Below the pieces are notes generated by a model. It was not told where the DNA came from. It saw only the letters and a list, made by a program, of their open reading frames with translations, and did not search any database. Below, one piece after another: positions 25,469-34,772 of a stretch of DNA of 64,000 nucleotides. A program made the position numbers and the translations under genes. The stretch is from an uncultured Paracoccaceae bacterium (GTDB lineage: Bacteria > Pseudomonadota > Alphaproteobacteria > Rhodobacterales > Rhodobacteraceae). Every line of letters starts with the position of its first letter. Within the stretch, counting starts at the first letter, position 1. The DNA is taken from positions 1 to 64,000 of the forward strand of contig CALSOO010000002.1 of assembly GCA_943787985.1 (NCBI GenBank). Direction: 5' to 3'.

Positions 25469-26550
25469 CTAAGTGGTTTCGATCCCAGCAACAGCGTTCG
25501 TTCCAACTGGCATATTCACTCCCCATGGATACTTTTTCTCTTGAGAGCGTTCGTATTGATAGACCACGATGTTGGGCAGGTTTCGCTTATCGTAACGTCT
25601 GCCAATATTAAAGGTTAGGCTATTTGGAGAAGCGAGAACCAAGTGGATTTTTTCCACCCCAATGCCGCTTAGATTTTTGACAAAACTCTGTAAACTGAGT
25701 CGCCAATGCACTTTGCTTTGATTGTGACCAATGGGAATCGAACGAACCGTCCTCTAGTGCCAAGTGATACACTGGTAGATCAAAAGTTGTGTTCAAATCA
25801 TCTTGGGAAATAGGGTAAGAAACCGAAACAGCTAACAATACTTCCATATGCCCGTCACTCTCACCGATGTTTGGTATGAGGAACCTTTTTCCGTCATCTT
25901 CATCGTCCAACGCTCGCCACGTTTCTTTGGTGCGGTCCCAGTCAAAAACACTAATTTCGCCTTCATCATCCAATTCAACACCTGTAAGAAAAGTAAAGGG
26001 AACAGCGGTAAGGCCACCATAGGCAATTTGGATACTCTCTCGACCATGCCCCTTTCGAGCTTGTTGCACCGGCCTCTTTCATGACGGGAATTTTTGGCAA
26101 AAGTTCTGCGGCTGAGATTATCTTGCCGTCGAGCCTTTGCCTCAAGTCTAATAGGTAAGGGTTTCTAGACAGCGGATATTCTTTTCCCAAAGCCTTCGCC
26201 AAAGTCTCACCGTCATCATCACGAAGACCACGCCCTTCGATGACCATTACACTTTTCCCTCTGGATGCTTTGACGTCGCCAATTTTTTCCCATGCCATAA
26301 CTACAAAGGAGAGAAACATTAGGAGCGATGAAAGAACCAGAACAAAAGTTAACGCTACATCGGATATTGAGCCGCCGTCAGTCAGCTGGAAAGAATAGTC
26401 CCGAAAAGTCAACGTGCCCGTAAGATTTCCCAGCCCTACTATCGCACCAACGATTAAAGATGACGCTCTAAATGTGAGTACAAACGGTGACTTCGGCCTC
26501 GTAAACCAGTCAACCACCTTTTTTATAACGTACTTCAATATCTCGATCAT
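25469..26550 (-). pseudogene. cap14: CBASS effector, 2TM-SAVED protein (Cap14-like), two frameshifts
   Basis: The N-terminal part (26550 to about 26060) has two membrane helices (residues about 23-47 and 64-87). An indel at 26025-26065 moves the frame to the SAVED domain start (IQIAYGGLTAVPFTFLTGVE, then DDEGEISVFDWDR). A lost A in an A-run (complement of 25674-25678) moves it again to KIHLVLASPNSLTFNIGRRY and PNIVVYQYERS, a typical SAVED C-terminus, ending at 25469. SAVED domains sense cyclic oligonucleotides and the helices would disrupt the membrane. The start overlaps the cap3 stop by 4 nt. As read, no functional effector is made. Confidence 0.8.
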
Positions 26551-27017
26551 AGGTTTCCGTTCCGTATTTCAATTTTCTCCACTGCTCCCATCCGCGAAAA
26601 CATATTCGCGCGAGCCTGAAGAAAGAAAAAGCAATCAAGCCTAACAATCAAAAGTGCCGAAAATGGAATACCTCTTTCGCTCCTAACAAGGTTATTCATT
26701 GAATGAATGTCTTGAGCGCTAGGCTGAACTGGAAAAGATGGGTGTGAATGCCATTCGCCTAAATAGTTAAACCTACGGTAGTCACGGCCAGTCTTCTGAA
26801 AAAAACCCTCAAGAGCTTGGTTGTGGTGCTGGGGGGATCTACAAAAATGCGCGGCGCTTCCCGAAATTCCATCGGTGGAAAAATCCACTAGCCTAAATTT
26901 TCCAACCTCCAATTGCTCACCGAACAAAATGCCTCCGATTTCTCTCCGACCTGCCTTACGAAGACATCGGACAAACTCCCTTTTAACCTTCCTCTCAATC
27001 AGTAAACTAGGAGGCAT
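26547..27017 (-). CDS. cap3: CBASS Cap3, JAB/JAMM isopeptidase
   Basis: Protein of 156 residues with an intact JAMM site: E26 (REIGG), H90 and H92 (GEWHSHP), S100 and D103 (SAQD). Cap3 removes the CD-NTase from its conjugation targets, opposing Cap2 in type II CBASS. The gene overlaps cap2 by 11 nt and the effector by 4 nt, so it is the third gene of the operon. Confidence 0.9.
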   Translation of the reverse strand: MPPSLLIERKVKREFVRCLRKAGRREIGGILFGEQLEVGKFRLVDFSTDGISGSAAHFCRSPQHHNQALEGFFQKTGRDYRRFNYLGEWHSHPSFPVQPSAQDIHSMNNLVRSERGIPFSALLIVRLDCFFFLQARANMFSRMGAVEKIEIRNGNL

Positions 27018-28743
27018 CTTGTTGCTCCAAAGGCCGCAAACTCTTCAAGAATTCTAAAATATCCCGTTCACCAGCTGTTTTTGTTTCGCTTTCCCAATCA
27101 GGCACCCCCAAATACGAAATGGGTCGAACGTCGAAGGGGGCGGAAAAAATCCAGCCTTTTGCCATGCCAATCGCATAAGCTGAATATGGAAAACTGCTTA
27201 GATCTGGGCTTAAAAGAGTGTCCATTGCTAGGCGTGAAACGTGCGCCGCAATGAGTGATACATCAGAGTCTGTTGCTATTTCTGGCGTACCATCTTCATT
27301 CAGTAGCCCGTATGGGATGTTATCGTTGCTTGTCGAAGGTGTTTGGTGTTCTTGACTGTCACACCATTGTTTTATTTGTTGCTTCGCATCTAAAGGAACG
27401 GGGTCGAGATATGGACGTACACGTCCAACAAGCCCACCAATTCCACCCGCAAAAACACTCCCCCAAGCCATCGGTATTTTGTTGGACTTTGAAACAGATG
27501 CCAAAATGTTGAACGCCCTGTCGTCAGCAGTGGCATCGATGATGAGGTCACAGGAGGAAATTTGCTCCATTGCTGAAACTGTTGTTGCGCTGCTTTCCTG
27601 TCCACCTAGGCGAATTTGCCGAACCTCAACGCTTATTTTCGGCTCAATCGATTTAAGGCGCGAGCTTAACGCTTCGGTTTTGTGGAACCCGACACCAGAG
27701 ACAGAAAGCTCATTGCGTTCGAGATTGCCTTCGAAGAAAATGTCATCGTCAATTAGAAGAAAACTATCAACTTTTGCTCGCAGTAGCTGTACCGCAACTT
27801 TTGAACCGATAGAACCGCAACCAATGATCGCAACTTTTTTTTGACCAACGCTCTCAAATATCTCAGGCAACCTAGTATTCGTGTCTTCATCAATAATCGT
27901 CCTATAAGAGTATACCGAAGGTTCATCACCTTCGATATTCACCCAATGCAACGTCCAGTCGTGACCGCTAGAAGCCAACAGGTAAAAATTCTTGCTAGTG
28001 TCAATTTTCTTCTTCACGGGGGATCGATTACTGCTTTGATTTAACGTCTGTGTGATGCTTTCAATTGATATGGGTGATGAAAACGCGGTACTTGGATTAT
28101 TCAAAATGTAACAACTAATTGGTACTGTACGGTCAGAAAACTTTGAGTTCGATGTCCAGCCTGAGTTTTCTTCCGTACCGAAACACTTCAACCGAGCCAC
28201 GATCTTTTTCGCGAGCATATGGTCGCCAATCACTCCTGAAATCAAAAAATTGGTTTCGAGTTTCCCAAGGGCTTCAACATCATTTGAGGTTAAGACAAGG
28301 CGTCCAAATGCACTCCGCGTGGCTTGTCCCAAGCTGACAGAGTGTCCGTCAATGATTGAAACTTCACCTTCGCCATGTTGTGTGTTCTCACCACTAAGGA
28401 GTCGATGCGCACTTTCAATCATATTCGCGCCGCTAACATCAGTCGTCCAATTGTCAGGTCGATACTCCAGACAAAGTTCTCCTTCAGCACCATATTGGTG
28501 ACCAGAAATTCTCGAACCATCGCGAGTAGTAACCAAGGGCGGCGCGTCTGGAAAAACCACAGGATAACTGAGAACCAACTCGAAACAGTTCTCCGCTAAT
28601 GAAACGTCAAAATTTACTCGAAGGTTTCCATCTCCAAGTTCAAATTCAACGTTCGTCAGCCATGGGACTTGCTCCTGAAGTTGAACAATTTTCTCACGCT
28701 CATAGTTCGCGCGATCTATTTGCTTGAGCCACCATAATGTCAT
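27007..28743 (-). CDS. cap2: CBASS Cap2, fused E2-E1 ubiquitin-transfer-like enzyme
   Basis: Protein of 578 residues. The N-terminal E2-like (UBC) domain carries the candidate catalytic Cys91 in GELCLEYRPDNW. The C-terminal ThiF/E1 adenylation domain begins near residue 300, with the nucleotide loop GCGSIG (308-313) and acidic IDDD (331-334), and IIDATADDRAFN at 401-412. Cys461 (KQWCDSQEH) is the likely E1 cysteine. Cap2 conjugates the C-terminus of the CD-NTase to a target and primes it for phage sensing. It is coupled to the CD-NTase gene by an ATGA overlap. Confidence 0.93.
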   Translation of the reverse strand: MTLWWLKQIDRANYEREKIVQLQEQVPWLTNVEFELGDGNLRVNFDVSLAENCFELVLSYPVVFPDAPPLVTTRDGSRISGHQYGAEGELCLEYRPDNWTTDVSGANMIESAHRLLSGENTQHGEGEVSIIDGHSVSLGQATRSAFGRLVLTSNDVEALGKLETNFLISGVIGDHMLAKKIVARLKCFGTEENSGWTSNSKFSDRTVPISCYILNNPSTAFSSPISIESITQTLNQSSNRSPVKKKIDTSKNFYLLASSGHDWTLHWVNIEGDEPSVYSYRTIIDEDTNTRLPEIFESVGQKKVAIIGCGSIGSKVAVQLLRAKVDSFLLIDDDIFFEGNLERNELSVSGVGFHKTEALSSRLKSIEPKISVEVRQIRLGGQESSATTVSAMEQISSCDLIIDATADDRAFNILASVSKSNKIPMAWGSVFAGGIGGLVGRVRPYLDPVPLDAKQQIKQWCDSQEHQTPSTSNDNIPYGLLNEDGTPEIATDSDVSLIAAHVSRLAMDTLLSPDLSSFPYSAYAIGMAKGWIFSAPFDVRPISYLGVPDWESETKTAGERDILEFLKSLRPLEQQDAS

Positions 28744-29963
28744 GCAAAATCCCGTGGGGTATTGGGCTTTCTGGGAGCATTTGAAAACGAGTAGTCTGTC
28801 GCGGCTGCAGGAGCAGTTGTTGCTGCGGACAGCATTGATATGCCTGCTGCCTTCCTAGCAGTTTGCAGTGCTCTTTCTGTCAAGTCTGACGCAAGTATAG
28901 TAGTCTTGTGTTCTGTCATTCTTTCTAGATTTGCCAAATTTGATAGTGCTGAGAAATCACTTCTGGCTCGCTCAAGCCAAGAAAAAAAGGCTTCTTTTCT
29001 TTCAGGGTGCTCGCCCCACTTATCTGCAAAATTTTCGGAAGCATCTGTCGGGTTAGGAATTGCATACTTCTCACCATCGTAGAGAACGAATTGATCCATT
29101 CTCTCAAGAATTGTCATCAATGCGTCAGCTACGTCTGCTTCTCCATTATAAGAATGCGCTGAGAGCGTAGAAATAATAATTGAAATCGGTTTGCTTCCTT
29201 CCTCGTCCTCCGCAAACATATCATCACGATGTCGTTTTAGGATCATGATAGCCTGTTGCAACGGAGTACGTACGCGGTACTCAGGAATGTCCTCAACACT
29301 AGCTTGAACGCCCATTCGAGTTTCTGACTCTGAGAGTTCTTTTCGCATTGTTTCAAATATTTCCGACATCCGTCCTTTGAACCATTCGGCGTAACCCTTG
29401 GGGTTCGATCGTGGCCACTCGTCAGATATAGAACTAAATTTTGCGTCTTGTTCGTCTGTAATTGAAATTGCGCTTCCGACATAAGAAGCATCTAAACCCC
29501 GACTTTCCAAAAGAAGGCGTTGTCCAGTCTCATTTGGAAGAGCAGGCAATATATCCATATGAAATTGAACTCCATCAGCGTACTCAAGTGTCCAACATCT
29601 TCGACCGGATACAACAGGCTTCTTGATACCCTTCGACGTTCTGTAGCTTTCGACTTCGACACCGAGCAAATTCTTCAGTTCGTGCTGTGTCATGTCATTC
29701 TTGGTCAATTTTTCGAGCACGCACACCAAGTCAATATCGTACTCGTCTTCGCTGTTAGATGGCTTGATGGCAGTTCCTAGCCTGAATGAGCCTTGAACAT
29801 AAACTTCGGGGGAATAGTCACGAATGTTAGAATCCTCCCTATGCGTCCACTGTCCGAACGATTGATAACTGCGTTCTGCTCTTCGATAATGCTCCTCAGG
29901 AATCTCCAGTTCTCGCGCAAGAGCCTTGATGTACTGACTACTTTGAGCTGTAATAGCCGCCAT
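28740..29963 (-). CDS. CBASS cyclic-oligonucleotide synthase (CD-NTase)
   Basis: Start chosen at MAAITAQSSQYIKAL (29963), because TAGGAGAAG lies 7 nt upstream; this gives 407 residues. The nucleotidyltransferase motif GSFR (58-61) is followed by D76 and D78 (EYDIDLV) and a third acid, D137 (FHMDIL), the full metal-binding triad. It should make a cyclic di- or trinucleotide on phage infection. The flexible C-terminus ends in DFA, and an exposed small terminal residue suits Cap2 conjugation. Which CD-NTase clade it belongs to cannot be decided here. Confidence 0.93.
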   Translation of the reverse strand: MAAITAQSSQYIKALARELEIPEEHYRRAERSYQSFGQWTHREDSNIRDYSPEVYVQGSFRLGTAIKPSNSEDEYDIDLVCVLEKLTKNDMTQHELKNLLGVEVESYRTSKGIKKPVVSGRRCWTLEYADGVQFHMDILPALPNETGQRLLLESRGLDASYVGSAISITDEQDAKFSSISDEWPRSNPKGYAEWFKGRMSEIFETMRKELSESETRMGVQASVEDIPEYRVRTPLQQAIMILKRHRDDMFAEDEEGSKPISIIISTLSAHSYNGEADVADALMTILERMDQFVLYDGEKYAIPNPTDASENFADKWGEHPERKEAFFSWLERARSDFSALSNLANLERMTEHKTTILASDLTERALQTARKAAGISMLSAATTAPAAATDYSFSNAPRKPNTPRDFA

Positions 29964-30220
29964 GATAACTTCTCCTAAAAACATACCCGACAACACATCA
30001 TTTCGGCGCTGCGGGGAAAAATGACACCTTATATAGATATGTAAGACCGTAGGAAATGCAACCTTTGGGCGCTATACACACACTGTTATCCCCATGTTTT
30101 TTTCCTAACGATTGCCAATGCTCAAAGAAGCAAATTTGACGTCACTCAAAGTATAAGTCAGCTAGTTACGGCGTTGCCGCATAGCTGACGGGTTACTTTA
30201 ATGAGAGCAAAGAAGGTGCG
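29964..30220. promoter_or_regulatory. Divergent promoter region between CBASS and the metallopeptidase gene
   Basis: About 257 AT-rich bases between two divergent start codons. TTATATAGATATG-like sequences at 30030-30045 could be -10 elements, but I cannot assign a firm promoter or operator. Confidence 0.4.
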
Positions 30221-31153
30221 ATGAGAACAAAACGTATGATTGAAGAAGCCTACTTAAAGTCTGTTGACCAAATGCAGGGTTTTTGTGGACCGACTTCGGA
30301 GTCTTGTCCCACTCTTCACGTTGTGGATCACGCTGGGTTCTTTGCATCAGCTATCCAACAACATGATCTGGTTGTACAAATCTCAACTGGATGCGTGAGT
30401 GCCATTGAACAATTGAGTGACAATAGCGCAGTCAGGCTGGGCATGGGGCATGCGCTTGAATGGCTGATCCTTCACGAACTGCATCACGCAGCGCTCGGCC
30501 ATTTTGAACTGACGTATGGCTTTCCCGTCCTGCATCTGGTTTCACGAAAAAATCGTGAGACTATCCCATTAAATGACTTCCCCAAAGACTTATGGCGCAA
30601 GGTCTCTCCGTGTCTTGAACTGCAAGCAGATCACGATGCGCTTGAGATGATGCTCGGCGACTATTCGAGAGGCGGTTGGGTTAGTGTACGAAAACTGGCG
30701 ACCAGCATAGCTGCTGTCATGGTCTTGATCGAAACTGCTGGTAGTGGGGATGGAGATAAACCCTCTAGCCATCCACACGCGGCGACGCGGATATTTCAAT
30801 TGCTTGGGCATGTAGCTGAGATGTGGTCGATCCCTGCACATGCCAAAGCCAACGCGCGTGGTGAACAGGCCATTCGAGATGAAGACTTGCCTCCCCAAGT
30901 GGAGGTTCAAGCGTTTTGCAGTGAAGTGGTGTTGCCTTTGTTCTGGGATGCTGTGGCGTTGGCAGAGGCGGCGGAAGCAAAATCTATCATTTCCGATCTT
31001 GGATCACCCGAGGATTTCTTTGCCGACATTGGCCGCGCCAAACTGGGGCAATGGGATGAACTTGTCACCGTCGGGGCTAAGGAATGGGCCACGTTGAAGG
31101 ATGTGAACGACGCGATTTTACCGTTCCTTTCAATCAATCAGGCACTGAACTGA
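30221..31153 (+). CDS. Predicted zinc metallopeptidase (HExxH)
   Basis: Protein of 310 residues. HELHH at about residues 89-93 lies in a helix (LEWLILHELHHAALGHFEL). Further on, LELQADHDALEM provides the third ligand Glu and an Asp, the gluzincin pattern seen in M48/M78-like peptidases. There is no signal peptide or membrane helix, so it is probably cytosolic. It is intact and divergent from the CBASS operon. Peptidases of this kind often inactivate repressors or act in defence, but the target is unknown. Confidence 0.65.
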   Translation: MRTKRMIEEAYLKSVDQMQGFCGPTSESCPTLHVVDHAGFFASAIQQHDLVVQISTGCVSAIEQLSDNSAVRLGMGHALEWLILHELHHAALGHFELTYGFPVLHLVSRKNRETIPLNDFPKDLWRKVSPCLELQADHDALEMMLGDYSRGGWVSVRKLATSIAAVMVLIETAGSGDGDKPSSHPHAATRIFQLLGHVAEMWSIPAHAKANARGEQAIRDEDLPPQVEVQAFCSEVVLPLFWDAVALAEAAEAKSIISDLGSPEDFFADIGRAKLGQWDELVTVGAKEWATLKDVNDAILPFLSINQALN

Positions 31154-31857
31154 ACCTTTATTGAATGAACGGAGCCACCGCTATCAGGTTCGGGCGGCTC
31201 TGTTGGCGTGGGCAGTTTGCCCGCATCTTCTGCCACCACGACAATGAACTGATGCAGACCGAGGTTGTTTGCCTCTGTCAATTTTTCAGGGAATCCTTTG
31301 CCGTCCAGCGGCATGAACTGCTCCCCCTCCGAAACGGTGGCAATTGAATCGTCACTCAGGCCTAGCGGAAGCGGGTGTAAGGTGCCTTCGTACAGCTGAA
31401 ACGCGACGGCGTGACCTTTGACATCGCTGTCCAAATGGAAACAAAACTCTTCCCCCAGCTTTAGTACTTCGTCAGGTTTAGGTTGATTACGTCTTCGCTG
31501 CACCAGTCCCATTGACCTGTCGAAACGGGCGATACTCAACCTGCCATGGATAGCATGATTTTCAAGATAATCATCCCATGCGTTTGTATGCTGTTTCGGA
31601 AATAATCTGGGATCAACCGCATGCGCCGTATCAGCATGATGTTCTGCGATCCAAGCGTGGATCAGCTTGGCTTTGGGCCGTCCGATGGCTCCGCTTCGAA
31701 AATTCGATAGATAATCGGTGCCAACCATCAGTTTGTGACCAAAGGCTTGCTCCATAATGGCTTCAACGCTCAAGTTGGTGGTGTCTGCAACGGCACGGGC
31801 GACTTGATAAAGGGCGGCACGGTCGGTTTTGGTCGCTGTCTTCCAATTTTTATCCAC
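31138..31857 (-). CDS. Hypothetical protein, 239 residues
   Basis: Convergent with the metallopeptidase gene; the 3' ends overlap by 16 nt. The N-terminal third looks helical (KTDRAALYQVARAVADTTNL, then RPKAKLIHAWIAEHHADTAH). The C-terminal half is beta-rich and ends in a Pro/Glu-rich tail. There are no membrane segments. I do not recognise the family. Confidence 0.6.
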   Translation of the reverse strand: MDKNWKTATKTDRAALYQVARAVADTTNLSVEAIMEQAFGHKLMVGTDYLSNFRSGAIGRPKAKLIHAWIAEHHADTAHAVDPRLFPKQHTNAWDDYLENHAIHGRLSIARFDRSMGLVQRRRNQPKPDEVLKLGEEFCFHLDSDVKGHAVAFQLYEGTLHPLPLGLSDDSIATVSEGEQFMPLDGKGFPEKLTEANNLGLHQFIVVVAEDAGKLPTPTEPPEPDSGGSVHSIKVQFSA

Positions 31858-32071
31858 ATCAAAATCCTTGCCTCAAAACTACCCGATTTTACCCGCAACC
31901 TACGGCCATTGCAGTGGTATTTTAGGATATCCAAGCCTCGAAGCCAGAAAATTCATGCTTTGGGTCTTGGGAATAATATCCTATATTGTTCCACTTATGT
32001 TCTCTCGCGGTGACAGGCAACAAAGGAGACCCCGAACCAGAGAAACGCCGAGAGGCAGAAAGAGGCAGGCC

Positions 32072-32392
32072 ATGACCGACATTCCCCCAGAATTTAATCT
32101 CGAAACGGCCCCGCCGCGGCTGACGATTGATTGGGACGCCTATCTGCCCTTCTTTGAAGATGAAAATATCTCGGACGAGCACAAGCGCGAGCTGATCGAA
32201 GCTCTGTGGTCCATCATGGTCAGCTTTGTCGATCTTGGGTTCGGTGTTCACCCCGTCCAACAGGCCTGTGGAAAAGACGTGTCTTTGGCAGAAATGCCCG
32301 CTGTGGATGTGCTAAACTTACCCAACACCAAAACAACTTTTGAAGCTGCCGCAGCCCCCGAGACTGACGCGCGACAAGAAGGGAGTCTTTAA
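32072..32392 (+). CDS. Small acidic protein coupled to the recombinase
   Basis: Start at MTDIPPEFNLET (32072), with AGAGGCAGG upstream; 106 residues. A central segment (SDEHKRELIEALWSIMVSFVD) precedes FGVHPVQQACGK, a composition often found in small genes directly before serine recombinases in Rhodobacteraceae. Its TAA shares one base with the recombinase ATG at 32392. Possibly a directionality or control protein. Confidence 0.6.
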   Translation: MTDIPPEFNLETAPPRLTIDWDAYLPFFEDENISDEHKRELIEALWSIMVSFVDLGFGVHPVQQACGKDVSLAEMPAVDVLNLPNTKTTFEAAAAPETDARQEGSL

Positions 32393-34152
32393 TGGAAACA
32401 AAACAACACGCCGTCATTTACGCCCGCGTTTCGAGCGTCGCCCAGTTGAAAAAGGGTGACGGGTTGGCGTCGCAAGAAAGCCGTTGCCGCGAATATGCGC
32501 GGTATAAGGGCTATGAGGTGCTTGAGGTCTTCAATGACAACAAATCGGGTGGTGATGCTGATCGTCCAGCCATGATCGCTCTGCTGGCGTACCTGAAGGC
32601 GCAAAAGGAAACCTGTGTTGTCATCATTGATGACATCAACCGCTTTGCGCGGGATGTGGTTGGGCATTGGCAACTGAGGGCGCTTCTGGCCGAAGCGGGT
32701 GGCAAGCTGGAAAGCCCGTCTATTGAATTCGGTGAGGACAGTGACAGCATACTGGTGGAAAACCTGCTGGCGTCTGTGTCTCAGCACCAACGGCAGAAAA
32801 ATGGTGAGCAGACCAAGAACCGTATGCGGGGCCGTGCGCTTAATGGCTATTGGGTGTTCCGCGCCCCGATTGGATACAAGTATGAGCGCGTTGCAGGCCA
32901 TGGCAATATGCTGGTGCGGGATGAACCGTTGGCCTCCATCATCCAAGAAGCCTTGGAAGGCTTTGCCTCTGGTCATTTTGAGACACAGGCCGAAGTGAAA
33001 CGGTTTCTGGAATCCAAACCTGCGTTCCCGAAAGATTTTGCCGATGGCACGATCCGTTTTGAACGGATTATCCGACTTATGACTCGAACGCATTTTGCGG
33101 GTTACATCGAAATCCCCGAGTGGGATGTATCTCTCCGCAAAGGCCACCATGAAGGCCTGATCTCACTTGAGACTCATGAGTTGATCCAGCAACGGATCAA
33201 GGACGGGGCCAGAGCGCCCGCGCGCAAAGATATCAACGCGGACTTCCCTCTGCGGGGGTTCGTGTGCTGCGATGACTGCAACACGCCTCTAACGGCCTGC
33301 TGGTCCACCAGCAAGTCGGGCAAGAAACATCCGTATTACCTTTGCCACGCCAAAGGATGCCCAAGCTATCGCAAATCGATCCGCCGTGATGTTCTCGAAG
33401 GAGAATTTGACGAATTGATGCAAAGCCTCAAACCATCCGAGGGCATGTTTGCAATGGCGTCAAAGATGTTCAAAGACGCTTGGGGGCAACGTGCGGGACA
33501 AATGGAGGCTGACAAGCGTCTGATCCGCACTGAACGCAACAAACTGAACAAGCAAATCGAAGGCCTGCTGGATCGTGTTGTGAGTGCGGACAGCCCAACC
33601 CTGATCACCGCCTACGAGAAGCGCATCGAAAAGATGGAGCGTGAGAAGTTGATTTTGGATGAAAAACTGCAAAACCAAGGAAAGCCAGTGCATACCTTCG
33701 AGCGAATGTTCGAACACGCACTGCAATTCCTATCAAACCCTTGGAAACTCTGGAAAAGTGGCAACCTGATCGCCCAGAGAACTGTCCTGAGGCTGGCCTT
33801 TGCAGAGCAAATCACTTTCGCTCGAAATGAAGGACTTCGAACACCAAAAACCACCTTACCATTCAAGGTGTTAGAGGGGTTTTCTTGCCAAAAGAAGATA
33901 ATGGCGGACAGACAGGGATTCGAACCCTGGAGACGGTCTCCCGCCTACACACTTTCCAGGCGTGCGCCTTCGACCACTCGGCCACCTGTCCGTTGTGCAG
34001 CGTTTAGCAAGGAGATGATGGGTTTTGCAAGGGACAAAATGCGTGTTTGTGATCAATCATCCAGATGCACATATATACGGCGATTCATGCGCCCCTTTTT
34101 CTCGATTTTGCCCAGGCGCAATGCCCCGATCTCGCCGGTGCGGGCGATATGA
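32392..34152 (+). CDS. Large serine recombinase (integrase of the element)
   Basis: The N-terminal resolvase domain has the nucleophilic Ser in YARVSSVAQ (residues 10-18). A recombinase domain and a zinc beta-ribbon ([15 protein letters not shown]...YYLCHAKGC) follow, then a coiled coil (residues about 365-430). The native protein probably ends near 33900. The last 80 codons ([10 protein letters not shown]...) are an antisense translation of the tRNA-Ser gene and flanking chromosome, so the annotated end reflects integration, not evolution of the enzyme. It would catalyse insertion and, with a directionality factor, excision. Confidence 0.88.
   Translation: METKQHAVIYARVSSVAQLKKGDGLASQESRCREYARYKGYEVLEVFNDNKSGGDADRPAMIALLAYLKAQKETCVVIIDDINRFARDVVGHWQLRALLAEAGGKLESPSIEFGEDSDSILVENLLASVSQHQRQKNGEQTKNRMRGRALNGYWVFRAPIGYKYERVAGHGNMLVRDEPLASIIQEALEGFASGHFETQAEVKRFLESKPAFPKDFADGTIRFERIIRLMTRTHFAGYIEIPEWDVSLRKGHHEGLISLETHELIQQRIKDGARAPARKDINADFPLRGFVCCDDCNTPLTACWSTSKSGKKHPYYLCHAKGCPSYRKSIRRDVLEGEFDELMQSLKPSEGMFAMASKMFKDAWGQRAGQMEADKRLIRTERNKLNKQIEGLLDRVVSADSPTLITAYEKRIEKMEREKLILDEKLQNQGKPVHTFERMFEHALQFLSNPWKLWKSGNLIAQRTVLRLAFAEQITFARNEGLRTPKTTLPFKVLEGFSCQKKIMADRQGFEPWRRSPAYTLSRRAPSTTRPPVRCAAFSKEMMGFARDKMRVCDQSSRCTYIRRFMRPFFSILPRRNAPISPVRAI
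33902..33991 (-). tRNA. tRNA-Ser (anticodon GGA)
   Basis: On the minus strand it starts GGACAGGTGGCCGAGTGG and ends with TCTGTCC, discriminator G and an encoded CCA. The acceptor stem pairs fully (one G-U), the anticodon stem CACGC/GTGTG encloses CTGGAAA with GGA, and there is a long variable arm, as expected for serine. The integrase frame runs straight into its 3' end, which marks the chromosomal integration site. Confidence 0.93.
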
Positions 34153-34772
34153 GTGCCTCCGCATGGCTGTAGATCAATTTGGTCGGAACCGGATCCGATC
34201 CGCACAAGTCGAACCCGACCCGTCCCACGGGGCGGCTGCACGGACATCGTCTTGACCAGTTCAGGCGTTGCATCCAACACCGCTTCGTCAATCCAGTCTT
34301 CACTGACCACAACATCCATATCGACAAATGTGTTCAGCGCCATTTCGATGGCGTCCCGATCGTCGGGTGCATCGGGCATGTCAAAATCCAAGCGCCCGTG
34401 GCCAGTGCTGATGGACCCACCCGTCACACCGTAAGGAACCGCCACAGACAACAGGTGGAGCGCAGTGTGCACCCGCATATGTTTGTGCCGCCGTTCCCAG
34501 TCCAGTTGCTGCGTTACAATCGTGCCCACTTCGGGCAGCGCTTTGGGCTCTGCGGGGACCATAACGACCTGATCCTTTTCACCTTTGATCGTGGTCGCAA
34601 TCGTCAAATGCTGTTTGTCCCACACAAGCATACCGCTATCGCCCGGCTGCCCCCCGCCCGTCGGGTAAAACAATGAGGCATCCAGAACAACCCCCCCTTC
34701 TGCGGTATGCCCTACAACGGTTGCCGTGGCCTCGCGGCGATACGCATCTTCACGAAAAAGCAATTGTGTCAT
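34053..34772 (-). CDS. AlaX-type alanyl-tRNA editing protein
   Basis: Protein of 239 residues with the zinc-binding motifs of the AlaRS editing domain: HTALH (HxxxH) and CGGTH (CxxxH). Free-standing AlaX proteins deacylate Ser- or Gly-tRNA(Ala). The start overlaps the mscS-like stop by 4 nt, so it is the last gene of cysK-mscS-alaX. Confidence 0.9.
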   Translation of the reverse strand: MTQLLFREDAYRREATATVVGHTAEGGVVLDASLFYPTGGGQPGDSGMLVWDKQHLTIATTIKGEKDQVVMVPAEPKALPEVGTIVTQQLDWERRHKHMRVHTALHLLSVAVPYGVTGGSISTGHGRLDFDMPDAPDDRDAIEMALNTFVDMDVVVSEDWIDEAVLDATPELVKTMSVQPPRGTGRVRLVRIGSGSDQIDLQPCGGTHIARTGEIGALRLGKIEKKGRMNRRIYVHLDD

